Of a DNA stretch of 64,000 bases, positions 46,747-56,959 are shown one piece after another. The notes under the pieces are model-generated. The model was not told the origin of the DNA and did no database searches. It saw nothing but the letters and a program-made list of their open reading frames with translations. The position numbers and the translations under genes were made by a program. Source of the DNA: Amanita rubescens (taxonomy: Eukaryota; Basidiomycota; Agaricomycetes; Agaricales; Amanitaceae); assembly GCA_015039365.1 (NCBI GenBank), contig WION01000010.1, positions 744,001 to 808,000 on the forward strand. The letters are read 5' to 3'. The stretch's first letter is position 1; the number at the start of each line of letters is the position of its first letter.

Positions 46747-49700
46747 TTAGATCGTCTGAAAGACTTGGGAATTATCACCAGTTCGCTCGCGAGTAGCAAG
46801 GTTGGAATGATGCCTCCTGCATGGACGAATATCCTATTCTCGTTGGGAACTCTGATTAAAATATCAAACAACATTGCACAGGTGGATCCCGCATAGAACA
46901 TGGCTAGGACTTGTTTTGATATTTTTATTTTGCAGATATATCCAAAAGCCCACCTCGCTGTCACCACAGTGATATTCGCGTTCGAGGTACTGTTATTCGT
47001 CAATCGTATACCTCTTTTCATCTTATAAGAATAATCAGATCGCAATTCAGCAATGTCTGCGAGACCAGAGAGTTACTAGTCTTCTCGATGCTATCGCAGC
47101 GAATTACCGTTTAATTCTGGATTCCCAACCTTTGGAAATAATCCAATCGTGCAAAACAACGATTGAACGTATGCTTGACGTGACAAAGGAGTGCGCCATG
47201 TATATAGTGGAATATTGTAAAACACAAAACTTCAGTAAGTTTGAATTCATGATGGATTACTAGCGATTGATTCTGTCCCCCAGCTGTACGGGCAATTCAG
47301 AACATTATCTCAAAAACAGACATGGTCCTAGACTCCTTCGATAAAGCATTCGCTGATTTAAGGATGGAATTCTTAACGAACGGCGTTACTCAGGCGGCGA
47401 TTGGGACTATCCGAATACTGGAGAGTGTCGAGGACATCGCTAGCGACGTGAGGGACATCAGTACGCCCGCGTTTCATGATCGCGATCCCCTCCTTGTATT
47501 TACTCTCTTCAGATGCAACCGTCAACCTCCCCATGCACGAGACAAGTTGGGACCCGCAGAGCGTATGCTTACCAGGCTCCCAAAAGCGGATTTTGAATGA
47601 TATTGTTCGCTGGGCAATCCGTCGGGACCCGGAAGCGCCGATCTTTCTTCTCGTCGGGCCTCCGGGATGTGGCAAGACGCGTATCGCTAATTCTACCGCC
47701 TTTGCATTCGATGACGGTGGGCACCTTGGTGCCTCCGTATTTCTTGATCGAGGCATCGTGGAGCATAGAAATCCAACAAAAGTATTCAGTTCTATCGCAC
47801 GCGAGCTCGCTGCTTTCGATAATCAGCTTAAATTACGCATTTCTAAGGCCATTTCGCTCAAACCGTGCCTTGGAACAGCAGTCCCCGAAAGACAATTGCA
47901 GGGTCTTATTATCGAACCGCTTAGTGACCTGACAATTATCGGGCCCATTCTAGTCATAATAGACGGGTTGGATGTATGGCAGGATCGGAACCGCGTCTTG
48001 TCGGCCCTTAGAAATGCAAGCAACCTTCATCCAAACCTTCGCTTCCTCATCACATCAAGGCCAGAGGCAGATATCGTGAATGGTCTGAAGGGCATCCCTC
48101 ACTGTCATCAGCGGCGCATGACGGCCGACGAAGAGGGCCTGGTGGAGGATGTTACATCTTATTCTCGTCAATGCCTCGAAATCCTTCGAAATAACAGACC
48201 CAGCATCTTCGCTGATTATTCTGTTGAAGAGGTCTTGGACGATTTTGAGACCAAATCTCTAGGAATCTACCTATGGCTTTCGGTCGCAATCAGATTTCTG
48301 GCTGTGGTCTCAGATGATACTGCACGCGCTTTCCTGAGCGTCATTCGTTCTACCGAAGCACCCACCGACTACGCCGCTGCTATGTCTATCCTTAAGCGCT
48401 CTATCTACAACTCGTTGAAGGCAACCTCACAAGTCAAGCTCAAGTCGGAAATATCGGTCGGTGCTGCGATGGCGCTCGGTGTTACTGGATTGTGGTCCGA
48501 CAAAACACTTCAAATTCTCAATACAATGTTCGAGAAACGGTTGCTTCAACGTGACGACAATGCTAGCCACTTTCTCTCCTCCATCCTGCATCCCTGGTCC
48601 ACGGAAGGGATGGCAAGCAACCGCCAGTGTCCACACCCTGTCGCAGAGAGTGGTTCAGTTGCATCCAACGTTTGTATGGCGCATGTCTGCGTCACTTTCC
48701 TCTGCGACCGCCTTTCATCTGACATTTGCTCTGATATCTATGTGACCAAGAACGATGGGGAGGATGTAATTGACGCACGATTGTGGAAACGACCTCCTCA
48801 CCACCTTCGTCCTTACTTGGCGGATGCTTACGGATACGCTACCAAGTTCTGGATAGAGCATTTAAAAGATGTTCAAGATGAATGCTGCATCCCATCTCTC
48901 GTACAAAAGTTGAGAAAATTAATAGAATATGATATTTTCCACCTACACGAGTACATGGGAAAGGATGGGCGACAAACGGCGGAGGTCCTTCAGAAATTCC
49001 TTGACATGCTTGAAGCTTCGGTGAGTGGCTCTTCCCGGTTGTGTTTGTAACCGTTCTTCGACGAGTTTTATAGGAACTACTATGTGATCCCAGGATCTTC
49101 TCACAAGCAAAATCTCTTCTTAACAAATTCAAGATTCCGCTTAACCGCCCGCGCGGTCGCCTAAGGCGAAAACGAGCAGAGTGGCTTTGCCAGAATTCGT
49201 GCTTTTGTCCTCTATATCGCACATGGAAGATTACAAGTCCAAATATATGCACCCTCAAGGCATGTTTGGAATACGCTGGCAAACCTACCCCACTTCGTCA
49301 ATGTTTGATGATCACACCTGCCATCGTACCCATGATTGATGAAGATGGCTACATCTGTCGGACGATTGAGGAAGTCAAACTGACCGTCGATAGGACTGCT
49401 TCCGGTAAGTTGGTGCAGATACACAAATATGCGGAGTAACCACGACATAATTATACTAATAGATGACCAACAATATCCGTGTGCCTCGGATAACATGAGG
49501 GTTGGCGTGGCGATCATCCGGAAGCATCCCAACGGATTCCCTCCGAAATGGGCAGGGAAGCTACCTTCGCCCGTTCCTCAGGACAGTCCCATAGATATGA
49601 TGCGAGATCCTTGGCTGTGGCCGTTGTCCGGTGACAAGACCTCCATCGTTGTTGGCTGGGAAGAAGGACTTGAAGAATATCTGTACCCCCTACAGGCCGG

Positions 49701-49800
49701 AGACCAGCTTGCAATTGTTGCTGAGTTCGGCAACATGCCTACGGAATTCCAATTGACTGCACAATTTTCGGTAACCTTGGATATTGAATACGAGGAGTGA
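46747..49800 (+). CDS. STAND unit C: NACHT NTPase with unnamed C-terminal domain, lacking the C2 start
   Basis: Begins inside what is exon 3 in unit B (LDRLKDLGIITSSLASSKVG), already in frame with unit B. Helical exons (IYPKAHLAVTT; IAIQQCLRDQRVTSLLDAI; AFADLRMEFLTNGVTQAA) lead to NACHT. Walker A GPPGCGKT lies near 47658-47684, Walker B VIIDGLD near 47956 and sensor TSRPEAD near 48055. The helical half (YLWLSVAIRFLAVVSDD; LHEYMGKDGRQTAEVL) ends at an intron at 49021-49073. The following exon is open through LLCDPRIFSQAKSLLNKF to VKLTVDRTAS. The final exon (DDQQYPCASDNMRVGVAII to LDIEYEE) stops at 49798-49800. This is the only unit with an intact NACHT plus C-terminal domain and one 3' end. 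No WD40, TPR or ankyrin repeats are present. It has no C2 start or promoter module of its own. Confidence 0.75.
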
Positions 49801-50332
49801 TGTTACTGATTGATTCTTCCTATCCACTTTCGAATATTTATTGTGTATCATGCATGATCTGGACGCATATTTGGACCTCTATAATTCACTCTTCTGCTTA
49901 TCGATAAAACATAGCACACTATCGCTATAAATAACTAGTATTTGTACAGGGTCCTTTGAATCCCACGATAATGTCCGTATATCCACGGGGGTGCACACCA
50001 GCGTTCATCATCGATGGATCGCATCGAGCACCGGTCAATGTCTTGGGTGACAAAAATCATGAAATGTACCACCATCGACATTCCGGGCGCGACGGGCCGA
50101 GGCATGATTTTGAGGATGGATGAAAGGACTCGCGTGCCCAGGTAATTCACGTGGAAGGTCGCAGGGTCATGGTACAAAAATTAGAAAGAAATGAAAGCAA
50201 AAAGCAGCCGGTCAATTGAAAGCGGGTGCCGAGAAGATGTGTGGTCTTGTTTGCGACGGGCTGTTACTGGGCCAAAGCCACCGACGAAATCTTTGCCGCT
50301 ACAATCGAAGCGGACGATATCCCCCGATCAAC
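49801..50332. other. 3' module of the STAND unit plus leader of the next gene
   Basis: 49801-49919 is a copy of the 3' flank of unit A (42309-42407). It includes the stretch ending TTATCGATAA.ACATAGCACA. The rest is the leader of the 178-aa gene and contains the ~70-bp stretch shared with 43986-44050. Confidence 0.7.
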
Positions 50333-50869
50333 ATGGAAGAGAGCGACGCTTCCACAGAGGGCACAAGTACCGTCCGCGAATTGGAAGGTGGCAAACTTTA
50401 CGCCGTCCTAACGGATAATGACGACTTTATGTGGAAATGGGCCTTCTTCATCCCAAACCCATCTGTCTCGCCGATCGGCTCGTCTGGCACGATATTTCAA
50501 GTCACAGAAATTCAGGACCCAAGAGGCTGGAGGTTTGTGAAGGACGAAAAGAACGTGCTCTCGTGGCAACCTGTAGTTACCATCGTACAGTTGGGGGATA
50601 TTGATTTTTTGGGCGACTACGACGATTTGATGGGCGGAGATTATCTAACCCAGATGTTTGCTCAAGTCAAACTACCTTCGAGCGAGTCTTCGGAATCATC
50701 ACGAACATGGTTTCTCGAGGCCGTCAGCGTGTTGGACGAGTACGGGATTTTGACGTGCGAGGACACTACGCTCCTGGAAAGGGAGATACGTAGGTATGCG
50801 TTTGACGCGATGGAGGGTTATTTGCAACGCGACGGTGATTGTTCTTTGCTTCGGTGTCGTCATATCTGA
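50333..50869 (+). CDS. hypothetical fungal protein, 178 aa, single exon
   Basis: Open from the ATG at 50333 (MEESDASTEGTSTVRELEGG) to TGA at 50867-50869. It starts with an acidic/Ser-rich tail, then a β-rich stretch with Trp and aromatic residues (FMWKWAFFIPN; GTIFQVTEI; GWRFV). A helical part follows (TQMFAQVKLPSS; TWFLEAVSVLDEYGIL) and a C-terminal RYAFDAMEGYL. The pattern resembles a large unnamed fungal family in which a trp/β front is followed by a Cys-containing helical part. Here the conserved Cys before VW is absent, so the relation is uncertain. It lies directly after the STAND array on the same strand. Confidence 0.6.
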   Translation: MEESDASTEGTSTVRELEGGKLYAVLTDNDDFMWKWAFFIPNPSVSPIGSSGTIFQVTEIQDPRGWRFVKDEKNVLSWQPVVTIVQLGDIDFLGDYDDLMGGDYLTQMFAQVKLPSSESSESSRTWFLEAVSVLDEYGILTCEDTTLLEREIRRYAFDAMEGYLQRDGDCSLLRCRHI

Positions 50870-51466
50870 TTCAGTCCAGGTTGGGCGCAATTTACGGCAC
50901 AGAATTGTTCATAGTTCATCGGGGATCTGGGTGGCTCTCTTCTTTTTTTTCTGGTTTGGTGGTATTTCGAGTGGTAAGCTTTTTGCTCGTACCTTGCTAG
51001 TTGACGACTTAAAGCTTGTTAGATGAACAACGTACAATAGCGGATATACTAACTGTTGTGCGCTGTTATTGAATTCCGACTCGTCAATTGACTAATAACC
51101 TCCAGGTTCTTTACCGTTCTCTGCATATCAACCCGCATATACGTGATCGGGATTGTTGTCTGAATGACAACAGGTACTGTCGTTTCTGGCATGCTGATTT
51201 CACTACAATACTTCTTGCTGCATCTCAATATTTCCTTTAGTGGGTGTCTAAGTATATTTCATGGGCGATAGCATAGACTTGGTCACAATGTATTCATAAT
51301 CGGACGATGTTATGTACATTGGCAGGTATTAAGGGCTTTGCGTTCTATGTGTTATAACTTCATATTATGACCATGTACGTACATACCAACGGGATTAACC
51401 TATATTGCAATACTTCACGGTATATTTAGACTAAACGATCGGGTGCCCCATTTTCTTTTCTCCTTC
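50870..51466. other. intergenic, nothing recognised
   Basis: AT-rich sequence between the 178-aa gene and the secreted-protein gene. No supported frame. Confidence 0.4.
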
Positions 51467-52293
51467 ATGCACACAGTTACACTTCTTTCCGCCGCCATGG
51501 CTGGGACCACGCTGGCGAGCATTCTACGTATACGTCAAGATCCAAACACAACTAATATTGTCAAAATTAATAGTAAAGACGACCATTGGTACGTGTTCCG
51601 CCTCCAGAGTTCTTGTCACAAGATCTATATCGAGTCGGTAGTATGATCGTACCCAAGTAGGTATATGCGCTTGCATGACGGCAATTGTCAATGTCAATTT
51701 CGTAGGGAACCGCATACAAACATTGGCGACAGCGAATATACCGGTGGCGAGACAACTTATTGTACGTCTGCGGGGCGGACGTCATTGGATCAGGGGATGC
51801 TTCCGGGGAACTTCTGGAGGAACGTTGAGTACAAAGCAGATAATGGCGTGAACGGATATCCATACGTTCAACGTACGTGCTTCAAATTACGCAACCACTT
51901 GAAGCCTTTTTTTTTTTATAGTTACAGGTTGTATCAACCCCGACTCCCTTGATAGGCTCAACGCAGATGACGATGGAGGTCAATACGATTCGAATGGAGG
52001 CCCTGATGGCGAAGGGAATCCTCAAGGAAGCATGTGCCTCGGGTGGGTGTTCAACGCATCAGAGCGCATATAATGACCTACTATTCTTCATTAGATATAA
52101 AAGTTATGTGCAATTGATCGAGCCAACTTTGCCCCGCGCATGCATCCGGTGCTGCGGTGACGTCGCTGACTGCGTCACGAACAAAGGTAAGTTATGCTCG
52201 TGGATGTGCAATTGACAGAATTTGATCCGATAATCACTAGACAGGACAGGCTGTCCCAATGTTATCACTGGGAATTACTTCGACTGCGCTTGA
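51467..52293 (+). CDS. conserved secreted Cys-rich basidiomycete protein
   Basis: Starts at 51467 with a signal peptide (MHTVTLLSAAMAGTTLASIL). A 15-nt microexon near 51640 supplies CMIVPK, joined to EPHTNIGDSEYTGGETTYC. Further exons carry SLDQGMLPGNFWRNVEYK, GCINPDSLDRLNADDDGGQY and DGEGNPQGSMCLG, then YKSYVQLIEPTLPRACIRCC and a last exon ending CPNVITGNYFDCA (stop 52291-52293). Such loricrin-like proteins with the PRACIRCC and CPNVIPGNYFDC motifs are conserved secreted proteins of Agaricomycetes with no known activity. The conserved cysteines are present and should form disulfides. All joints keep phase (the microexon is the only unusual point), so the gene appears intact. Confidence 0.85.
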
Positions 52294-52480
52294 TTTCTTA
52301 TGCTATGGGGACTATTATTAATTGATAATTGAGTTATGATACATACATGAGCTAGCAATGTCTATTTCAACCGTGGTTGTGTAAAGGGGCCGGAGTGATG
52401 CTGCGCGTTTGGCTGTGTGTGATCTCAGGCTCCTAATTCTCCTCGGTTTAAAAAGGCCGGTGTCTCCACGATTTCCACCA

Positions 52481-55063
52481 ATGCTCAAGTCAGTAGCGAC
52501 AAAGATCGCCCACAACTCAACCATCCCATCTCTGGCAGGGAACAGCGACCTAAGATCCCTGCAAGATTTGATAACAGCCGAAAAGAGTGTACTTACCTCG
52601 TGCGTCGGCGGTGATTACGCGCTCAGCCCGTCATCTAACGAATGAATAAGATTACAACGTCTTAGCGTCGATGTTGCGAAAGCGTCAGAGGCATTGCGAA
52701 CTTGGGGACTAGGGGAAGGAGATGACCTAGGGGTACGTATATTATCTCTTGCTCAATGGACTGGTCCTATTGTTTTTTTTTTTTTTCAGGATACATTGAG
52801 CGCATCCGCAAACATTCTTACGCACTATTCATCCGCGCTATCTCAATATGCATCACATGGGCAAAGGATGAGGGATCAGCTGAAGGCGATCCGAACAAGG
52901 GAAGAAGCGCTGGACGACCTGAAACGTCGCAGAAGGAGCGTCATGTCAAGTGCTGACTCTGCGGACAAGAAGTTGAGCAAGATGAGTCCTGAAAACAAGA
53001 ACCTCATGAGTCAACAAGAAACGTTGAATCGGTTGCGCAACGAGATTCGGTCGTTGGATGCTGATATCATGGCTGAGGAATCTTCGCTAGGAGATTTCAA
53101 GAGGTCACAAGTTAAAACGATGATGGGACTCAAGTTTGGTGGGTTATTGGAATGCAGCGAGAAAGGCATAGTGCGTAGGAGTTTATCTCTACCGTCAGGC
53201 ATTTCCAACTGATCACACGATATCGAAAGATTGCTGGGGAGTATGGCAAAGTCGTGATTGCGGTGCGTGTTCCTTGACTTTTGACGTTTATCGCATAGAT
53301 TGAAGTTGGATTTAAGGAAATCCCGGAGGAGGTGACGCAACCTGGAGTGCCAAGAGGCCTTTATTATGGGCATCCCCGGACAGAAGAGTTGGTTGCCCAA
53401 GCGCATCACCGAGTTAGCGAGGTCGTGTTATCGACCACAATCCCGGTAAAAGACCCCCAGGTGTCGTATCCCGATCAAGATCAAGTGAGGCAAGGGTATG
53501 ATACCCGTTCATGGGCGCAAGGCGATAGTAGTTCGACTAACGGAAAATACCTCTCTACGCCTCAAGGCATTGCGAATGGACGCTTTCTGGACAATTCACC
53601 TTCGATGGCCTTTGACGCTCCACAAGCCCCTCTTCAACGTCCCTCCAACTATGAGCTTACAGACGGTCCTAGGAAGCAAAGCGTTGATGACTTTGGAATA
53701 CCTGCATGGGGTTCCTCTAACGCTGGTGCTAGCCGTTTCAATACTTATCCTCCGAAGATTGGACCCAGTGGTGATGGGGAAGGTAGTTCTAAACCCCACA
53801 ACGAACCACCTTACCTCCCAACGCGCCAAGAATCTACTCCGTTCTCCGCTTTTACCGAAGCCTTATCTACAATCGTGGATCAGCCCCGAGCAAATGCCAA
53901 TGTGCGCGTCAGCGGAGGTTCCATTGCGCCGCCGTCGTATGTGGAGCCAGGGCTGGATGCACAATATCAAGAGGCTTCTAGATTCTTGGGACAATTCTGT
54001 GGGATCGAAGAGGAAAATGATCTGCTCACATACCCCGGAGGTGCTCACGAGCAACAAGTTTCATCTCATCAAGGTCAAACCCAAAACGAGTTACCCGTTG
54101 CGACGGGGCATTATAGAGGATACGCTGAAATTGAGGACGCTGATTATGCAAACCAGCCTACGGGAACACAGGGAGACCTTCCTGAACGTGTTTCACAGAA
54201 TTACTCAGCCTCTGACATGGGTATGAAAATCACATCTTTTATGCTGTCATGATATTAAAGATCTTATAGATCCCACTCCTAGGAATCGAACTGCTTTCGA
54301 AATCAGAAATCAACAAGCTCCGGGATCTGAAGAAGAGGAAAGGGCATTGAATGCTGCTGCTGCTCGTGAAATCGGCAGAGAAATGGAGGCAATGAACATT
54401 ACGAGGGACCGTAGCCTGCCTCAATCCGTGCATTCGACGGTAACCCATGATTTGAACACAAATTCACCACCTCCAAGTGATGTTCCCGTGCCGATGACAA
54501 TGGTTGAATCGACCTTACCTCCCCCAGTTGTTCCGTTTGCAAGACAAACTATTTCGCCTCGTCCTTCATTTGAACGGCTTCAGCTAACCTCGTCGCAACC
54601 CCATACAAATCAACTCTACCGATCACCTTTGGTTCAATCACGTCAGCTTCCTCCCTCCTATGAAACGCCAGAGTTCCCTTTGCCAACCCCGGCCTTCCCA
54701 CCTTCGCCCCAGATAACCACAAGATCATCCTTCTCCTCGAGTCGAGGGTCTCCAGATATATCATCCCCAGCCATGTCCAAAGTCTCATCGACAGGATCAT
54801 TACCTCCAGGGGGTCGTACCATACCCGCTGCTGCATTCAAGAGAGTTATACCCAGGAAAGGTAGCGAGGCGACTATAGGCGACAGGGGACGGCTCGCTAC
54901 TGCTTCACCATCGCAGTCACATTTGCAGTCCCCAGTGATACCACCAGCACGAGAGAGATCCAATTCAGATTCAAGACCGCTTCCTACGCCACCGCAGCAT
55001 GATAGAGATAGCGATTATGGTGCAGGAAGGTTTGTCACAAACTTGGAAGAGGAGTGGAAGTAA
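52481..55063 (+). CDS. PIL1: eisosome core component PIL1/LSP1 with long C-terminal extension
   Basis: The N-terminal BAR-type region matches PIL1/LSP1: MLKSVATKIAHNSTIPSLAG, LQDLITAEKSVL, VAKASEALRTWGLGEGDDLG, MRDQLKAIRTREEALDDL, KLSKMSPENKNL, EESSLGDFKRS and MGLKFGGLLECSEKG. It ends with KEIPEEVTQPGVPRG and EELVAQAHHRV. PIL1 assembles on the inner face of the plasma membrane to form eisosomes (MCC furrows). The usual protein ends soon after this. Here about 530 more residues (53440-55060) follow in two open exons. They are low complexity and rich in Ser, Pro, Gln and Thr (PPPSDVPVPMT; PPAFPPSPQ-like runs), ending EEEWK. The extension is disordered and should carry phosphosites or binding motifs. 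The gene starts 188 bp after the secreted-protein gene. Confidence 0.9.
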
Positions 55064-55178
55064 ATTTTGCTGGTTGTTGGACCTTCTGAACTGTATGATA
55101 CTACCAGCATGGACGATTGTCGATATCTTGTTGTTTCATACCTATGTATGTATCATTATATAATTACTATTAAGAATT

Positions 55179-55183
55179 AAAAA
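55179..55183 (-). terminator. Pol III terminator of tRNA-Trp
   Basis: Five T on the minus strand, five bases after the acceptor stem. Confidence 0.7.
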
Positions 55184-55188
55184 GCGTT

Positions 55189-55269
55189 GACCCCCACCCG
55201 GATTGAACGGATGACCTTGTGGAAGTCCCAAGTCTGGAATCACACGCTCTCCCACTGAGCTAGGGGGCC
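55189..55269 (-). tRNA. tRNA-Trp (CCA anticodon) with ~10-nt intron
   Basis: On the minus strand the acceptor stem GGCCCCC pairs with GGGGGTC. The D arm is GCTC/GAGC and the T arm is ATCCG-TTCAATC-CGGGT. The anticodon arm is extended: TGTGA, then TTCCAG followed by extra bases to CCACA, so an intron of about 10 nt lies after position 37. The intron contains TTGG, which can pair with the CCA anticodon, as in other intron-bearing tRNA precursors. One A-C mismatch closes the anticodon stem, so the identity has some doubt. Confidence 0.75.
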
Positions 55270-56459
55270 ATCAATTTTTCGTCATCAGCTCGGAATCTCC
55301 AACTTTCGTCTGTTTTTTTCTCTAATACAACTTTTGTGATGCTTACAGCCTTGTACTGTGCAGACACGGTCTTGCTGCGCCGCGCGACCGACTGACGAGA
55401 AAAACGCTGCTTTCTCCATTGCCGAAGCTCTAGATTGGTCGAGTTCATCCTCGACCTCAACTGCCGACCATGCGAGATCCTCACCTGGCTCCACGTAGGG
55501 ATATCTGAGCCATGCCGCGTCGCGTGTTTCTATTTTGCGGTCCGTCTTCGCGAACGCTCCCTAAACTCACATTAACCTGCACCTGTAGGCGTCCGTTCCC
55601 ACATAGCCGCGTTTTTTTTAAACCAACACGGATGCGCAAATTTGGTCAATTCGTCATTTTTGATTCGGATATCGGTGGCTGTTGGCGTTTATCTGGTATC
55701 AGAGTGTAACGGAAGACTGCCCTACGTGTTTATCGGGACGGCTTTTATGCGGCCAGCAAGCTCTAAAAGTGAAAGACGAAGCCTTCTTATCATGCTATCT
55801 CTGGTATGTCTCGTTTGCCCTCCTGTGCGTTTTATGGTTGTAGAACCGCAAGCAGCCTGGTCCACGATATCATATCCTATGCCAAACTCTTCTGCCAGCA
55901 GCCATTGCTTCTTTTCAGCGAACTCGTCGTCTGCTTAACAATGCACCAATTGGTAATCACTACTTCGTTTTCGCACCCAAACACCACTGACGGTATTGTG
56001 ATCAGGTATTTTGAATGACCCGCAAGCCTGGAATTCCGCCTTTGAACAATGAATTCAATGCATCTGCATTCTGCACCTGTTCCTCTCTTGGATATGGACG
56101 ATGGATCTACCTCGTTCAACTCGGTTATAGTTGAGCCCTTCACCGCGACTCAGTACATCACCCCTACTGACGGATCCAGCAATTCAATATCTTGATGTTG
56201 GTCGTGATGACAGACACGTTTTGTTCAACCCATCAACTTTCATACATCTCAGTCCGCATGTACTCCGGATACTCACTCCAATTCTAATGCACGATCACGC
56301 ACGTAGCCAAGACATTCATCTGGGCAACTGAATTGCACAATGATGCATGACCGTTGGCTAGACGCCATTTGACTTTTTTCACCCACGTCAAGGCAAGGAA
56401 CTTCAAAGAAGCTTCGTCCGTTTTGACATTCTTAACAAATATGACGTGTCCTTGTCAAG
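55270..56459. other. intergenic with one repeat segment
   Basis: Apart from the repeat at 55476-55655 and short unsupported frames, nothing is recognised up to the duplicated P450 upstream module. Confidence 0.4.
55476..55655 (+). repeat. dispersed repeat, copy 1
   Basis: Similar in the same orientation to 63027-63225 (shared TCACATT.ACCTGCACC and CGTCCGTTCCCACATAGCCG). The two copies flank the whole P450 region. Confidence 0.8.
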
Positions 56460-56959
56460 GCCACGGAGAAAGGGTTTACTGGTATGCTGCTGCTGCTGCT
56501 GCTACGGACTCTCAGTACTTGGACAAGTGTTATCAGCTCTGCAATCCTACCGATGTTCCCGTTCGATATCAACGTTGAAGCTTGCGCTTGCCTGACGGAA
56601 TGCACGTGTCTCAGGTCACATCATTTCTACGCCTTCCCCGAAGAGGTATTACCTTATTGGTTATGACGATCCCACAAACGCTGATCGTATCAGTCAAGTT
56701 CACATGTGAATATTATAAATCTGCAATTGAACAACATAAGCAAGATTCACTCAGACCTCCACATATATTTCTTGGATCCTCCCACAATGCCACACGTCGT
56801 CATCCTATAGTTGTCATACGCCGCATGTCAATAATGTCGTTTAGTAATAACAGAAGATCCCATGCGTTGGTCACAAGTTGTCCAGTTGGTACCTGGGTCC
56901 AGTTGTAGCGTTCGTCAAAAAGTGGAGATATCGCGCCCACTTATAGGGACGATGGAACG
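56460..56959 (+). repeat. upstream module of P450 copy 1
   Basis: Similar to 60175-60709 upstream of the second P450. It includes a (TGC)6 microsatellite at 56485-56502 that the second copy lacks. The stretch 56824-56893 is also present inverted at 63354-63416. Confidence 0.8.

Noticed and set aside
53498..54226. 242-codon frame overlapping PIL1
   Set aside because: Shadow of the PIL1 extension in another frame; no sensible composition or motif.
56485..56502. (TGC)6 tract as a poly-Leu or poly-Ala coding repeat
   Set aside because: No supported gene covers it and the duplicate module lacks it; treated as a microsatellite.
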